Below, one piece after another: positions 28,477 to 36,428 of a DNA stretch of 64,000 nt; the stretch's first letter is position 1, and every line of letters starts with the position of its first letter. The stretch is from the NCBI GenBank assembly GCA_026392455.1, contig JAPLCB010000008.1, positions 310,001 through 374,000 of the forward strand, read 5' to 3'. The translations under genes and the position numbers were made by a program. The notes under the pieces are model-generated. The model searched no databases. It was not told the DNA's origin and saw nothing but the letters and a program-made list of their open reading frames with translations. This DNA comes from Propionibacteriales bacterium (GTDB taxonomy: Bacteria; Actinomycetota; Actinomycetes; Propionibacteriales; Nocardioidaceae).

Positions 28477-29621
28477 CCGGACCCGTGGACGACGTCCTCC
28501 TCCGGAGCCTGACGCCGCAGGTGCTTGGGATCCTCGTACGCCGCGGAGCCGACTTCGCGACGGCCGAGGACGCCGTGCAGGAAGCGCTGGTCGAGGCAGT
28601 CCGGGGCTGGCCCGCCGATCCCCCTCGCGACCCCAAGGCGTGGCTGGTCACGGTGGCCTGGCGCAAGTTCCTGGACGCCACCCGAGCCACGACGTCGCGG
28701 CGACGGCGTGAGGACCGGTTCGAGGACGAGCCCGCGCCGGGTTTGGTCCCCGCCCAGGACGACACCCTTGCGCTCTACTTCCTGTGCGCGCACCCGTCCC
28801 TGACGACATCGGCCGCCGTCGCCCTGACCCTGCGTGCTGTCGGCGGGCTGACCACCCGGCAGATCGCCGCGGCCTACCTGGTGCCCGAAACCACCATGGC
28901 CCAACGCATCACCCGCGCCAAGCGGACCGTCGCCGGCGTCCGCCTGGACCAGCCCGGCGACGTGGCGACGGTGCTGCGGGTGCTCTACCTGGTGTTCAAC
29001 GAGGGCTACTCCGGTGACGTCGACCTCGCCGCCGAGGCGATCCGGCTCACCCGTCAGCTCGCGGCAGCCGTCCAGCATCCCGAGGTGTCGGGCCTGCTGG
29101 CCCTGATGCTGCTCACCCACGCGCGACGGCCGGCCCGGACCACGCCGGACGGCAGCCTGGTACCGCTGGCCGACCAGGACCGCAGCCGCTGGGACACCGG
29201 ACTGATCGCCGAGGGCATCACCATCCTCCAGACCGCCCTGGCCCGCGACCGACTCGGCGAGTTCCAGGCCCAGGCGGCCATCGCCGCCCTGCACGCCGAC
29301 GCGCTCGCGGCTGCCGAGACGGACTGGGTCCAGATCCTCGAGTGGTACGACGAGCTGGTCGCCCTGACCGACAACCCGGTGGCGCGGCTGAACCGTGCCG
29401 TGGCGGTCGGGGAGGCCGACGGGCCACGGGCCGGGTTGGCTGCCCTGGCCACGCTGGACGACAGCCTTCCGCGTCACGCCGCTGTTGCGGCGTACCTGCA
29501 CGAACGCGACGGCGACCTGGCAACGGCCGCACGCCTGTACGCCGAGGCGGCCCACCGGGCCCCGAACCTCGCCGAGCGCGACCACCTCACCCGGCAGGCG
29601 GCGCGGCTCAACCAGCAGTGA
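28473..29621 (+). CDS. ECF42-group RNA polymerase sigma factor
   Basis: A 382-residue sigma factor, far longer than a plain ECF (~180). Region 2 (ILVRRGADFATAEDAVQEAL, about residues 15-34, and WLVTVAWRKFLD) and region 4 (LTTRQIAAAYLVPETTMAQR, about 122-141) are followed by a ~210-residue helical extension with YLVFNEGYS and repeated helix pairs ending NLAERDHLTRQAARLN, typical of ECF42 (DUF6596/TPR-like). The extension is thought to replace an anti-sigma factor. The GTG at 28473 overlaps the DGPF gene stop; GTG 28485 is an alternative. Region 4 reads LYFLCAHPSL instead of the usual LIFTCCHPAL near residue 97. The stress sensed is unknown. Confidence 0.9.
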   Translation: MTGPVDDVLLRSLTPQVLGILVRRGADFATAEDAVQEALVEAVRGWPADPPRDPKAWLVTVAWRKFLDATRATTSRRRREDRFEDEPAPGLVPAQDDTLALYFLCAHPSLTTSAAVALTLRAVGGLTTRQIAAAYLVPETTMAQRITRAKRTVAGVRLDQPGDVATVLRVLYLVFNEGYSGDVDLAAEAIRLTRQLAAAVQHPEVSGLLALMLLTHARRPARTTPDGSLVPLADQDRSRWDTGLIAEGITILQTALARDRLGEFQAQAAIAALHADALAAAETDWVQILEWYDELVALTDNPVARLNRAVAVGEADGPRAGLAALATLDDSLPRHAAVAAYLHERDGDLATAARLYAEAAHRAPNLAERDHLTRQAARLNQQ

Positions 29622-29622
29622 C

Positions 29623-29945
29623 TCAGTGGCGAGCCGTGCGCGCCCGGTAGGCCAGACCCCGTGGGGAGAGCTCGTAGCCGACCGGGTGGCTGATCGTCAG
29701 GCCGAGGCCCTTGAGCTTGCGGACGTCGATCTTGAACGGCGCCGTCTCGCGGCCCTCGATCTCGACCAGGTCGGGCGCCCGGCGCAACGGTCGGGGCGCA
29801 CCGGCCTGACCGAGACCACCCTGACGACGCCGGCGACCGTCTTGAAGGTCGAGCCCGGCTTGACCGCTTGCTTCTTCCAACGCCGGAAGGCGACGGTCAT
29901 CGTGCCGTCGGCGACACCCTGGGCGACGTGGGGTGGGAGAAGCAC
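29623..29945 (-). pseudogene. Decayed ASCH-domain gene (frameshift plus internal deletion)
   Basis: Two parts of one protein lie in different frames on the minus strand. The 5' part from GTG 29945 reads VLLPPHVAQGVADGTMTVAF then RRWKKQAVKPGSTFKTVAG, the usual opening of actinobacterial ASCH-domain proteins. The 3' part, ending at 29623, reads APFKIDVRKLKGLGLTISHP then VGYELSPRGLAYRART, their usual C-terminus. The whole locus spans only 323 bp, against about 200 codons for an intact gene, so the central region is missing as well as the frame. No single frame covers both ends. ASCH proteins are thought to bind RNA or act in tRNA/nucleotide-related control. It converges with the ECF42 gene with one base between stops. 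Confidence 0.8.
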
Positions 29946-29965
29946 CGCACCATTCTGACCGCGAG

Positions 29966-29991
29966 GCCCCACTCGACCGCGCGTCAGGCCC
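29966..29991. repeat. 26-bp repeat at 3' end of acyltransferase gene
   Basis: GCCCCACTCGACCGCGCG plus TCAGGCCC: 25 of 26 bases equal to 2435-2460. In both places the repeat is followed 3-4 bases later by CTCAACGG, which contains the stop codon of a minus-strand gene. Confidence 0.75.
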
Positions 29992-29994
29992 TGC

Positions 29995-30720
29995 TCAACG
30001 GTGGCGTCGGCGGTACAGCGCGTAGCCGATACCGGCAGCAGCCAGGCCACCGGCGATCAGGCCGGGGGTGTTGCGCAGGTTCTGGTACTCCTCGGAGACC
30101 GTCGGCCAGACCGTCTGGTCGAGCAGGAGCGCGGCGTGCTCCGGGGTGGCCTGCAGGTCGGTCACCGGGACCGGCTCACCGAAGACGATCCGGACCTTGC
30201 GCGGCAGCGGCCACTTCCGCTTCTCGGTGCCGGTCATCGCGGTCGGGATGATCACCGCGCCGGTCTCGATCGCCAGCCGGGTCGCCCCCCGCTTGGGGTT
30301 GCCGAGCTTGTCGGGGTCCGAGACCCGGGTGCCCTCCGGGAACAACGCGAGCACGTCGCCACGCTGCAGGATCGCCCGGGCGGTTTCGAGGGCCTCCTGG
30401 TCGGAGGAACCCCGGAGCACCGGGAAGGCACCGAGTGCCAGGAAGAGCCGACCACGCCAGCCCTGGAAAAGCTCGGCCTTGCCCATGAAGTGCAACCGGC
30501 GCCGCACCACGGCGGCGAGGAAGAAGGAGTCCCAGAAGCTCTTGTGGTTCGGGGCGATCACCACCGGACCGGTCTTCGGGATGTTCTCCACACCCTTGGC
30601 CTGGAGGCCGAAGAAGATCCGCAGCACCGGCACCAGGATCAGGCGGACGATCCCGTAGGCGATCCGGCTGCTGCCCTTCTCGCGGGCGATCTCGTGCGCT
30701 TCTTCGTGGGTGAGCTCCAT
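29995..30720 (-). CDS. 1-acyl-glycerol-3-phosphate acyltransferase (PlsC-like)
   Basis: A 241-residue lysophospholipid acyltransferase that adds an acyl chain in membrane phospholipid synthesis. Block I NHKSFWD (HxxxxD catalytic motif, about residues 58-64), block III FPEGTR (about 126-131) and VVIPTAMTGT are intact. An N-terminal hydrophobic helix (IVRLILVPVLRIFFGL) and a C-terminal one (GLIAGGLAAAGIGYALY) followed by RRRHR anchor it to the membrane. ATG 30718-30720. Its stop codon lies in a sequence context repeated at the end of the MFS gene at 2464. Confidence 0.9.
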   Translation of the reverse strand: MELTHEEAHEIAREKGSSRIAYGIVRLILVPVLRIFFGLQAKGVENIPKTGPVVIAPNHKSFWDSFFLAAVVRRRLHFMGKAELFQGWRGRLFLALGAFPVLRGSSDQEALETARAILQRGDVLALFPEGTRVSDPDKLGNPKRGATRLAIETGAVIIPTAMTGTEKRKWPLPRKVRIVFGEPVPVTDLQATPEHAALLLDQTVWPTVSEEYQNLRNTPGLIAGGLAAAGIGYALYRRRHR

Positions 30721-30745
30721 GACCTCATCCTGGCGCAGATCCGAC

Positions 30746-30976
30746 CTAGGAAGCGGGAGGTTCGGCCTTGCTCGCCTTCAGCGCTTGCAGCCCCCAGCGA
30801 CCCAGGACGAACGCGATGACCACGTTGACCACGATCAGGACCGAGTGCGCGACGTAGTAGCCGGTCGGCCGGTCCTCCTCGGTGTTGATCAAGGCCTTGG
30901 TGAACTGGGCGTACGTCACCACGTTCCAGACCGCGACAGCGAGCAGGACCAGGGCGTGCTTGCGTTCGAACTTCAT
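30746..30976 (-). CDS. SCO4848-family small membrane protein
   Basis: A 76-residue protein with two membrane helices: residues 8-20 (ALVLLAVAVWNVVTY) and about 42-62 (VAHSVLIVVNVVIAFVLGRW). Length, the start MKFERKHAL and the GxxxLRA/GLQAL end agree with the SCO4848 family, conserved in actinobacteria and of unknown function. It lies 25 bp upstream of the acyltransferase gene on the same strand, so the two may be co-transcribed. Confidence 0.8.
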   Translation of the reverse strand: MKFERKHALVLLAVAVWNVVTYAQFTKALINTEEDRPTGYYVAHSVLIVVNVVIAFVLGRWGLQALKASKAEPPAS

Positions 30977-31020
30977 CTCGCGAGACTAGCGAGCGACCGT
31001 GCACCGGCGGACGGCCGGCG

Positions 31021-31500
31021 CTACTGGGCCTGGCACTGGGCCTTCCAGGTCGCCTCAGCACCGGCGTGGCCGACGCGGGCCGTGTGCAGGACGACGGACC
31101 CGGCCGCGAGCACCGACAGCACCGCGAGAGCGATGACGAGCGGCTTGCTCACCGGACCGCGTCGGTGCAGGAAGTAGCTGACGACCGCGAGCACCGCGAG
31201 CGGGATGACGAGCCAGATCAGCCAGTCGGCGAGCTCGGCGTGGTGCTCGATGGCCTCCCGGATGCCGGGGCAGTCGCCCTCGGCGTTGATCCGGTGCTCC
31301 AGCTCCTCGCCCGACGAGGTGCTCAACGGCACCAGGACCACGGCGAGCACCGCAACGACCATCGGGAGCGGACCGGCCCAGACCCGGAACCGCGGGTAGA
31401 CCGCGGCCAGCGCCACCAGGATCGCGGCGAGCGGAAGCGTGACCACGGTCGCGTGCACGATCAGGGCGTGGACCGGAAGGCCTTGGAAGGTGTCGAGCAT
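31021..31500 (-). CDS. DUF2231-like membrane protein
   Basis: A 159-residue protein with four membrane segments. The opening TFQGLPVHALIVHATVVTLP (residues 4-23) is the hallmark of DUF2231, whose conserved histidines suggest metal or heme binding; here His11 and His16 are present, as well as IEHHAELADWLIWLVIPL around 84-101 with further histidines. Function is unknown. It is 44 bp upstream of the SCO4848-type gene on the same strand, and 88 bp downstream of the P450 gene. Confidence 0.8.
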   Translation of the reverse strand: MLDTFQGLPVHALIVHATVVTLPLAAILVALAAVYPRFRVWAGPLPMVVAVLAVVLVPLSTSSGEELEHRINAEGDCPGIREAIEHHAELADWLIWLVIPLAVLAVVSYFLHRRGPVSKPLVIALAVLSVLAAGSVVLHTARVGHAGAEATWKAQCQAQ

Positions 31501-31588
31501 GGGGGCGGCTCCGAGCAGCGAGGGGGTCAGGACAGCAGGACGCTACCGTCCCGCAGCACCCGCCGCGATCGTCCTTTGGTCCTAGTAC

Positions 31589-32983
31589 CTAGGCCGTGCG
31601 CCTGGAGACGATGATCTTGGCGCCGTGCTTGGGGACCGAGGTGATGTTGCGGACCTTGGCTTCCTCGCGGGTACCGGGCGGCAGGGTCACTTCGTACGTC
31701 GACAGCACCTCGCGCAGGACGGCGACCCCCTCCATCAACGAGAACCCGGCGCCGATGCACCGGCGCACCCCGCCGCCGAAGGGGATCCAGGTGTTGGTGG
31801 CGACCTCGCCCTCGAGGAAGCGCTCCGGCCGGAAGGCCGTGTGGTCGGGGTAGTTCTCCTCCGACTCGTGGGCCAGGATGATCGACGCGGCGACGTTGGC
31901 GCCGGCGGGCAGGTCCACGCCACCGATCGTGGCCGGCTCCATCAGGTGGCGGACCACCATCGGGATCACGGGGTGCAGACGCATCGCCTCCTTGAGGACG
32001 GCCTCGAGGTAGTCGGTGTTGCCCGCCGTCGCTGCATCGCGCGCCTTGCGTTCCTGGACCGGATCCTTGCCGATCTCGTGCAACGCCCAGGCCAGCGCCG
32101 TAGCGGTGGTCTCGTGGCCGGCCAGCAGCAGGGTGACCAGCTGGTCGCGGAGCTCCTCGTCGGTGAGGCCGGAGTCCGACGGATCGTCGTCGTCACGGAC
32201 CAGCAGCAGCCGGGACAGCACGTCGGTCCGGTCCGCCAGGTCGGCGGCCGTGCGGCGTTGCGCGATCTCGGCGTAGATGACGTTGTCGAGCGCGGCCTGG
32301 TTCTCGAACGCGGTCCGCCACGGGCCGATGTTCTGCAGCCGCGGGAAGCCCCAGCCCAGGAACACGGCCGGACTCACGTTGACGGTCTTGTTGACCAGCG
32401 GGCGCATCTCGACCAGACGAGCCTCGTCGGTGACGCCGAAGACGACCTGGAGGATCACCTCCAGGGTCAGCGCATTCATCCGCTCCAGGGACTCGAATGG
32501 GGTGCCTTCGGTCCAGGAACCGACCTCGGTCTTGCTGATGCCCTCGATCATCGACTCGTAGCCGCGCAGGGCGTGTCCGTTGAACGCCGGCATCAGCAGC
32601 TTCCGCGCGCGCTTGTGCTGGCTGGAGTCGACCAGCAGCAGCGAGTGCTCCCCCATCACCGGCCCGAGGATGGCGTTGCCCTTGCCCGCGTGGAAGACCT
32701 CGGGGTCGGCGGCGAAGATCTCCCGCACGTGCTCGGCCTTGTGGAAGAAGACCATCCACCGACCCTCGGGCAGGATCTTGATCGAGAAGACGTCGCCGTA
32801 CTTGCGGTGCATCCGGGGCAACCAGGTGTGCCGGTAACGCATCAGCATGATGCTCTGCAGTAACCCCGGGTAACGCGGACCGGCAGGGACCTGCGACGCA
32901 TCGACGGGAGCGGCGAGGCCCTGGCCCATCGGGCGCATCTTGTCGAAGCGGGAGGCGGTGCGCGGGTCGATCACTGTGGTCAT
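31589..32983 (-). CDS. Cytochrome P450
   Basis: A 464-residue heme monooxygenase. I-helix oxygen-binding motif AGHETT (about residues 267-272), K-helix ExxR as EAMR, PERF (FRPERFLEG) and heme loop FGGGVRRCIG with the cysteine ligand at about 413. It is closer to the membrane-lipid type actinobacterial P450s (CYP138-like, and CYP families resembling eukaryotic class II) than to short CYP105/107 enzymes, judged from its length and the YPGLLQSIMLMRYRHTWLP N-terminus. No signal or membrane anchor is apparent. No ferredoxin gene adjoins. Substrate unknown; proximity to the steroid-like cluster (7 kb away) is suggestive only. Confidence 0.93.
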   Translation of the reverse strand: MTTVIDPRTASRFDKMRPMGQGLAAPVDASQVPAGPRYPGLLQSIMLMRYRHTWLPRMHRKYGDVFSIKILPEGRWMVFFHKAEHVREIFAADPEVFHAGKGNAILGPVMGEHSLLLVDSSQHKRARKLLMPAFNGHALRGYESMIEGISKTEVGSWTEGTPFESLERMNALTLEVILQVVFGVTDEARLVEMRPLVNKTVNVSPAVFLGWGFPRLQNIGPWRTAFENQAALDNVIYAEIAQRRTAADLADRTDVLSRLLLVRDDDDPSDSGLTDEELRDQLVTLLLAGHETTATALAWALHEIGKDPVQERKARDAATAGNTDYLEAVLKEAMRLHPVIPMVVRHLMEPATIGGVDLPAGANVAASIILAHESEENYPDHTAFRPERFLEGEVATNTWIPFGGGVRRCIGAGFSLMEGVAVLREVLSTYEVTLPPGTREEAKVRNITSVPKHGAKIIVSRRTA

Positions 32984-33035
32984 CCGCCCACTCTAGGTCG
33001 GCACCGGAGCCCCCGACACCTCCCGCGGTAGGAGA

Positions 33036-33593
33036 TCACCCGGGGCGCGACCGGCCCAGCACCGCCTCGCCACGGACCAGGTAGCTGGCCCCGGCCACGA
33101 GCACCGCCAGGACCGTGACGTCGGGGCCAGGACGGAGCTGGTCGTACTCCTGGATGAAGAGCTGCGCGTAGAGAGCCAGCGCCGCCAGCACCCACCAGTG
33201 CCGACCGATCAGTCCCACCGCCACCACCATCGCCGCGTAGAAGAGCAGAGCCAGGACGAGGATGGTCATCACCTCCGCATTCGCTCCCAGCGCTGCCCCG
33301 GACGCCAGCACGGCAAGCAGCCCGACACCGAAGCGGACGGCCCGGTGGTACGCCGCCGACCGCGCGCCGGCGACCTCGAACTCCCGCCACGGCTCGAGCA
33401 CGGCCAGCGACCCGATCGCCGCGAGCACGGCCGGGAACACCCGCACGGCAGGGATCGGAGTGACGAGACCGGGGATCCCGATCAGCTCGTCGCCGACGAG
33501 GCACCCGAAGGCTGTCGTCACGACCGCAACGACGACGACGGCGAGGAAGCCCTGGGCTCGCGCCTGGACGAGGCTACGGCCGACGAATCGCAT
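33036..33593 (-). CDS. Membrane protein of secreted-protein/ABC cassette (second membrane subunit)
   Basis: A 185-residue protein with about five hydrophobic segments (FLAVVVVAVVTTAFGCLV; VFPAVLAAIGSLAVLEPW; FGVGLLAVLASGAALGA; VMTILVLALLFYAAMVVAVG; WVLAALALYAQLFI). I recognise no family. Start at ATG 33591-33593 (or GTG 33602) overlaps the end of the upstream membrane-protein gene by 20-29 bp, so it is translationally coupled to it. Last gene of the cassette 36023-33036. With the 411-residue protein it probably supplies the membrane part of the ABC transporter. Confidence 0.65.
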   Translation of the reverse strand: MRFVGRSLVQARAQGFLAVVVVAVVTTAFGCLVGDELIGIPGLVTPIPAVRVFPAVLAAIGSLAVLEPWREFEVAGARSAAYHRAVRFGVGLLAVLASGAALGANAEVMTILVLALLFYAAMVVAVGLIGRHWWVLAALALYAQLFIQEYDQLRPGPDVTVLAVLVAGASYLVRGEAVLGRSRPG

Positions 33594-34809
33594 CGAGGTC
33601 ACACCTCCGGAGCTGGTCGTAGGTCGTCCGGATCCAGGCCTCGGCCTTCTTCGCCGGGTAGCCGGGTCGGAAGGTGACCATGGCGCGCATCCCGTTCTGC
33701 TGAGCCAGCCACCCCGCGACCAGAGCTCGACTGACGTAGACCGAGGGAGGTTCATCCTCGGCGGGGACCTCGGGACAGGAGGCAGGTCGAGCCAGCGAGC
33801 GCAGCAGATCGGCGTCGTCGACACGGCCTCCTCGTGCGCCCCGCCCCTCCAGGATGAGGACTCCCCACCCTGGGTCGACCCGGTGACCGACCAGGAGGTA
33901 CTTCCACCGGGTCGGGACCGCTAGCCCGAGGCCCCGCAACGGCGCAGCCAAGGTCTCCAACCGGGCGGCGAGCTCGTGCAGGTCCTTCGACGGCCGTTCT
34001 CGGACGACGCAGATCTCGACCGTGCCTTGTTCGCACCGGAACGAGATCGGTCCGGCCTCCAGCCGGGACTCGACATCGGGCCAGGCCTTCTGGGCGAGCC
34101 CGATGATCACCGCGACTGACGCTGCCGTCACCATCCAGCGAACCCAGGGGAAGGCCTTGCTGCAGCCGGCCCACGGTGCCAGCACTGCCCCGGAGGCAAC
34201 CGCGAAGACGCACAGGACGAGCACGCTGCCGAGGCGGTACTGCTCGCCGTACATCGAACCGGTCACGCCCCCGGTGATGAACGAGGGCGGTGCGAGGTGG
34301 CTGTTGGCCAGGAGAAAGAGCCCGAACGAGGTGCCGGCCGCGAGGACCGGGGCGACCCGCGGGCTGGCACGCAACCCCAGGACCAGCCCGACCAGGGCAT
34401 GGACCCCCAGCACCAGCAGGCCGAGCGGCACGACGAGGAACTGTCTCGGTGGCGTCGGGACCTCGAGGAGCTGGGCGCGCACGGTCAGCGCGGCCAGCAA
34501 CGTCACCAGACCGATCACGGACGCTGCCCAGAGCCGGAGGGCCGGTCCGAACCAACCGCGCCAGGGACGAGCGGAGACCTGGACGAGATCAGCGAGCGAC
34601 GTCCCACGCAGGGACGCGTAGGACCCCGCCACCAAGCCGGCCAGCAACGGCCCCGTGATCGACACCGTGCCCACCGCGTTGTCGATCGCCTGGCGCCAGG
34701 AGCCGAGCCACCCGGGCTCAGCGGTGGAGATCGCGAACCAGGTCCCGACCTGGAGGATCACCACCACCCATCCGAACGACAGGCCGCCCACCCGCCCGGC
34801 AACCCTCAC
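33574..34809 (-). CDS. ABC transporter membrane protein with extracytoplasmic domain
   Basis: A 411-residue protein. About six to seven membrane helices lie in residues 10-250 (FGWVVVILQVGTWFAIST; LWAASVIGLVTLLAAL; VPLGLLVLGVHALVGLVLGL; LGSVLVLCVFAVASGAVL; VTAASVAVIIGLAQKAW), followed by a ~155-residue soluble C-terminal part with two cysteines close together (RCEQGTVEICVV), probably outside the membrane. The layout is like ABC-2-type permeases, but no family is certain. It overlaps the ATPase gene by 4 bp at its start and the next membrane gene at its end. It is the main permease candidate in the cassette. Confidence 0.7.
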   Translation of the reverse strand: MRVAGRVGGLSFGWVVVILQVGTWFAISTAEPGWLGSWRQAIDNAVGTVSITGPLLAGLVAGSYASLRGTSLADLVQVSARPWRGWFGPALRLWAASVIGLVTLLAALTVRAQLLEVPTPPRQFLVVPLGLLVLGVHALVGLVLGLRASPRVAPVLAAGTSFGLFLLANSHLAPPSFITGGVTGSMYGEQYRLGSVLVLCVFAVASGAVLAPWAGCSKAFPWVRWMVTAASVAVIIGLAQKAWPDVESRLEAGPISFRCEQGTVEICVVRERPSKDLHELAARLETLAAPLRGLGLAVPTRWKYLLVGHRVDPGWGVLILEGRGARGGRVDDADLLRSLARPASCPEVPAEDEPPSVYVSRALVAGWLAQQNGMRAMVTFRPGYPAKKAEAWIRTTYDQLRRCDLDAIRRP

Positions 34810-35546
34810 GTGCGGGCCCCGACCAGGCGGCGCACGAACGCTGTCTCGGCATCCTGCACGGTGCCGTCATCGGCCCGGCAGAAGTCCGTCAACGGACCGG
34901 CGAAGCCGACCTCGCCGCCGTCGAGCAGGACGACCCGGTCGGCCAGCGACTCCACGTCCTCCATCACGTGGCTGCTGACCACGGCGATCCGGGCGCCGAA
35001 GCGATCGTCGGCCAGGAGCTCCCGGACGACGACCCGCTGCTCCGGATCGAGCCCGGTCGTCGGCTCGTCGAGCAGCAGCACGTCGGGGCGGGTCAGCAAC
35101 GCCTGGGCCAGTGCCAGCCGTCGCACCATCCCGCCGGAGAGCGCGGCGACCTTGTCGCCGCCGCGCTCAGCCAGACCGAGGAGACCGAGCAGCTCGCGTG
35201 ACCGCTCGGTCGCGGTCGGATCGACCAGGCCCTTGAGCCAGGCCAGGTAGCGCAGGCTGTCCAGGACCCGGGCGCCGTACGGCAGTGCGAACTCCTGCGG
35301 CATGAAGCCGATCCGCACCGCGAGCTCCCGCCGGGGCAGCAGGGCGACGTTGGTCCCGTCGAGCTCGACGACGCCGGCGTCCTGCGGCAGGATCCGCGCC
35401 AGGATCCGGAGCAGCGTGGACTTGCCAGCTCCGTTGACCCCAACCAGACCGGTCACTCCGTCGGATAGACGCAGCTCGGCGATATCGACCGCCGGGGCCG
35501 TCGCACCGGCGTACGTGTGGCGCAACCGGCGGATCGTCACCGTCAT
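34806..35546 (-). CDS. ABC transporter ATP-binding protein
   Basis: A 246-residue ATPase of the exporter (CcmA/drug/lantibiotic-export) type. Walker A GVNGAGKST (36-44), Q-loop FMPQEFALPYG, signature LSGGMVRRL, Walker B VLLLDEPTTGLDPEQ, H-loop VVSSHVMEDV. Single-domain ATPases like this usually pair with ABC-2 permeases in export or self-protection. It starts 3 nt after the stop of the secreted-protein gene and overlaps the permease gene by 4 bp, so it is the central gene of a tightly coupled four-gene cassette. Confidence 0.92.
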   Translation of the reverse strand: MTVTIRRLRHTYAGATAPAVDIAELRLSDGVTGLVGVNGAGKSTLLRILARILPQDAGVVELDGTNVALLPRRELAVRIGFMPQEFALPYGARVLDSLRYLAWLKGLVDPTATERSRELLGLLGLAERGGDKVAALSGGMVRRLALAQALLTRPDVLLLDEPTTGLDPEQRVVVRELLADDRFGARIAVVSSHVMEDVESLADRVVLLDGGEVGFAGPLTDFCRADDGTVQDAETAFVRRLVGART

Positions 35547-35549
35547 GGA

Positions 35550-36023
35550 TCAGTAGTCCATCGTGGCATAGACGTAGCGGCTGCACGCGTCGGGCGAGTT
35601 GTTCTGGTTCTCGCAGACCCGGGTCATCACCCGCCCCTTGTTGGACTGGTAGTCGAGGTCGTCGTAGTCCTCCTCATCAGCCCAGGTCCCACTGGTTCGC
35701 TCGCTACTGCGGTCGGAGCCGTCTGCCTGCCAGCAGACCCCACCGGCGGTGCACTGGTTGTAGTACCAGTCACTCGTCACATACACGGAGTTGCCCCCGG
35801 GCGCGGAGTCCTTGAACCAGTAGCGGTTGCGGAGCCAGGAATGATCAATGACGGCGGCGGCTCCGTGGAACCAGGCGTTGCCGTCAGAACTGTTGTCCTC
35901 GGCCTTGATCGGAGCACTCGCCGACCCGTAGTAGACCGCGGACGTGGCGGCTGCAAAGGCCTGTCCCGCCCAGCCCAGGGCAACGACTGCGGTCAGTAAG
36001 ACAATGATGGCTCGAACACGCAT
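35550..36023 (-). CDS. Secreted four-cysteine protein of unknown function
   Basis: A 157-residue protein with a clear signal peptide (MRVRAIIVLLTAVVALGWAG then QAFA, cleavage expected after residue 24), leaving ~133 residues. The mature protein is rich in Tyr, Trp, Asp and Ser, with SAVYYGSASAPIKAEDNSSD at its start and four cysteines in two close pairs (QCTAGGVCW and VCENQ...DACSR), suited to two disulfides. No enzymatic motif is visible. ATG 36021-36023 with GAGGGAG upstream. It is immediately followed by a dedicated ABC transporter (gap 3 nt). A bacteriocin-like, signalling or envelope-stress protein with its exporter or immunity transporter is conceivable, but no known bacteriocin family is matched. 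Confidence 0.7.
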   Translation of the reverse strand: MRVRAIIVLLTAVVALGWAGQAFAAATSAVYYGSASAPIKAEDNSSDGNAWFHGAAAVIDHSWLRNRYWFKDSAPGGNSVYVTSDWYYNQCTAGGVCWQADGSDRSSERTSGTWADEEDYDDLDYQSNKGRVMTRVCENQNNSPDACSRYVYATMDY

Positions 36024-36147
36024 GACTGAACTCCCTCGTCGGACCCGAAACGGGTCACCATGTGTAGCCGGATTGCTACGAGGTACGTCCAGTAATACCT
36101 GGGCACAGCGTTGCTAAGATGGGAATATCTGTCAAGGCGTTATCCAC

Positions 36148-36408
36148 ATGCCCCGGACACCCGACCCGAAACGAGGACTGATGGAGCGTTGCGAGCAGTG
36201 CGGGGCCAAGATCCGAGGGTCGGGCACCACGACGGCGCTGGGCCGGAGGCTCTGCGACACCTGTGGAGACGGGTTCGTCGCTGCGACCCTGGGGACGATG
36301 GACAACGACCTCGGCCTGGCAATCAGCCTCGGATACTCACCCGCACCCGGACGACCCCGCGGGATCCTGAACTGGATCCGGACGTCGTTGCGCGGCCGAC
36401 CGCGCTGA
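36148..36408 (+). CDS. Small zinc-ribbon protein
   Basis: An 86-residue protein with two CxxC knuckles, CEQC (15-18) and CDTC (36-39), forming a probable zinc ribbon, then an amphipathic segment and a basic C-terminus. Start is ATG 36148 or ATG 36181; the second has GAGGA only 3 nt upstream. It diverges from the secreted-protein/ABC cassette, with 124 bp between them, so it might be a regulator of that cassette; this is only positional. No homologous family is recognised. Confidence 0.6.
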   Translation: MPRTPDPKRGLMERCEQCGAKIRGSGTTTALGRRLCDTCGDGFVAATLGTMDNDLGLAISLGYSPAPGRPRGILNWIRTSLRGRPR

Positions 36409-36428
36409 ACCGGGGAACAGGCCAGGAC

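Noticed and set aside
29623-29945. Two small genes on the minus strand at this locus
   Set aside because: The two frames are the two ends of one ASCH protein, so a decayed single gene explains both.
35550-36023. Assigning the secreted four-cysteine protein to the lactococcin 972 bacteriocin family
   Set aside because: The family's characteristic pattern and large partner membrane protein are absent; only the operon style is similar.
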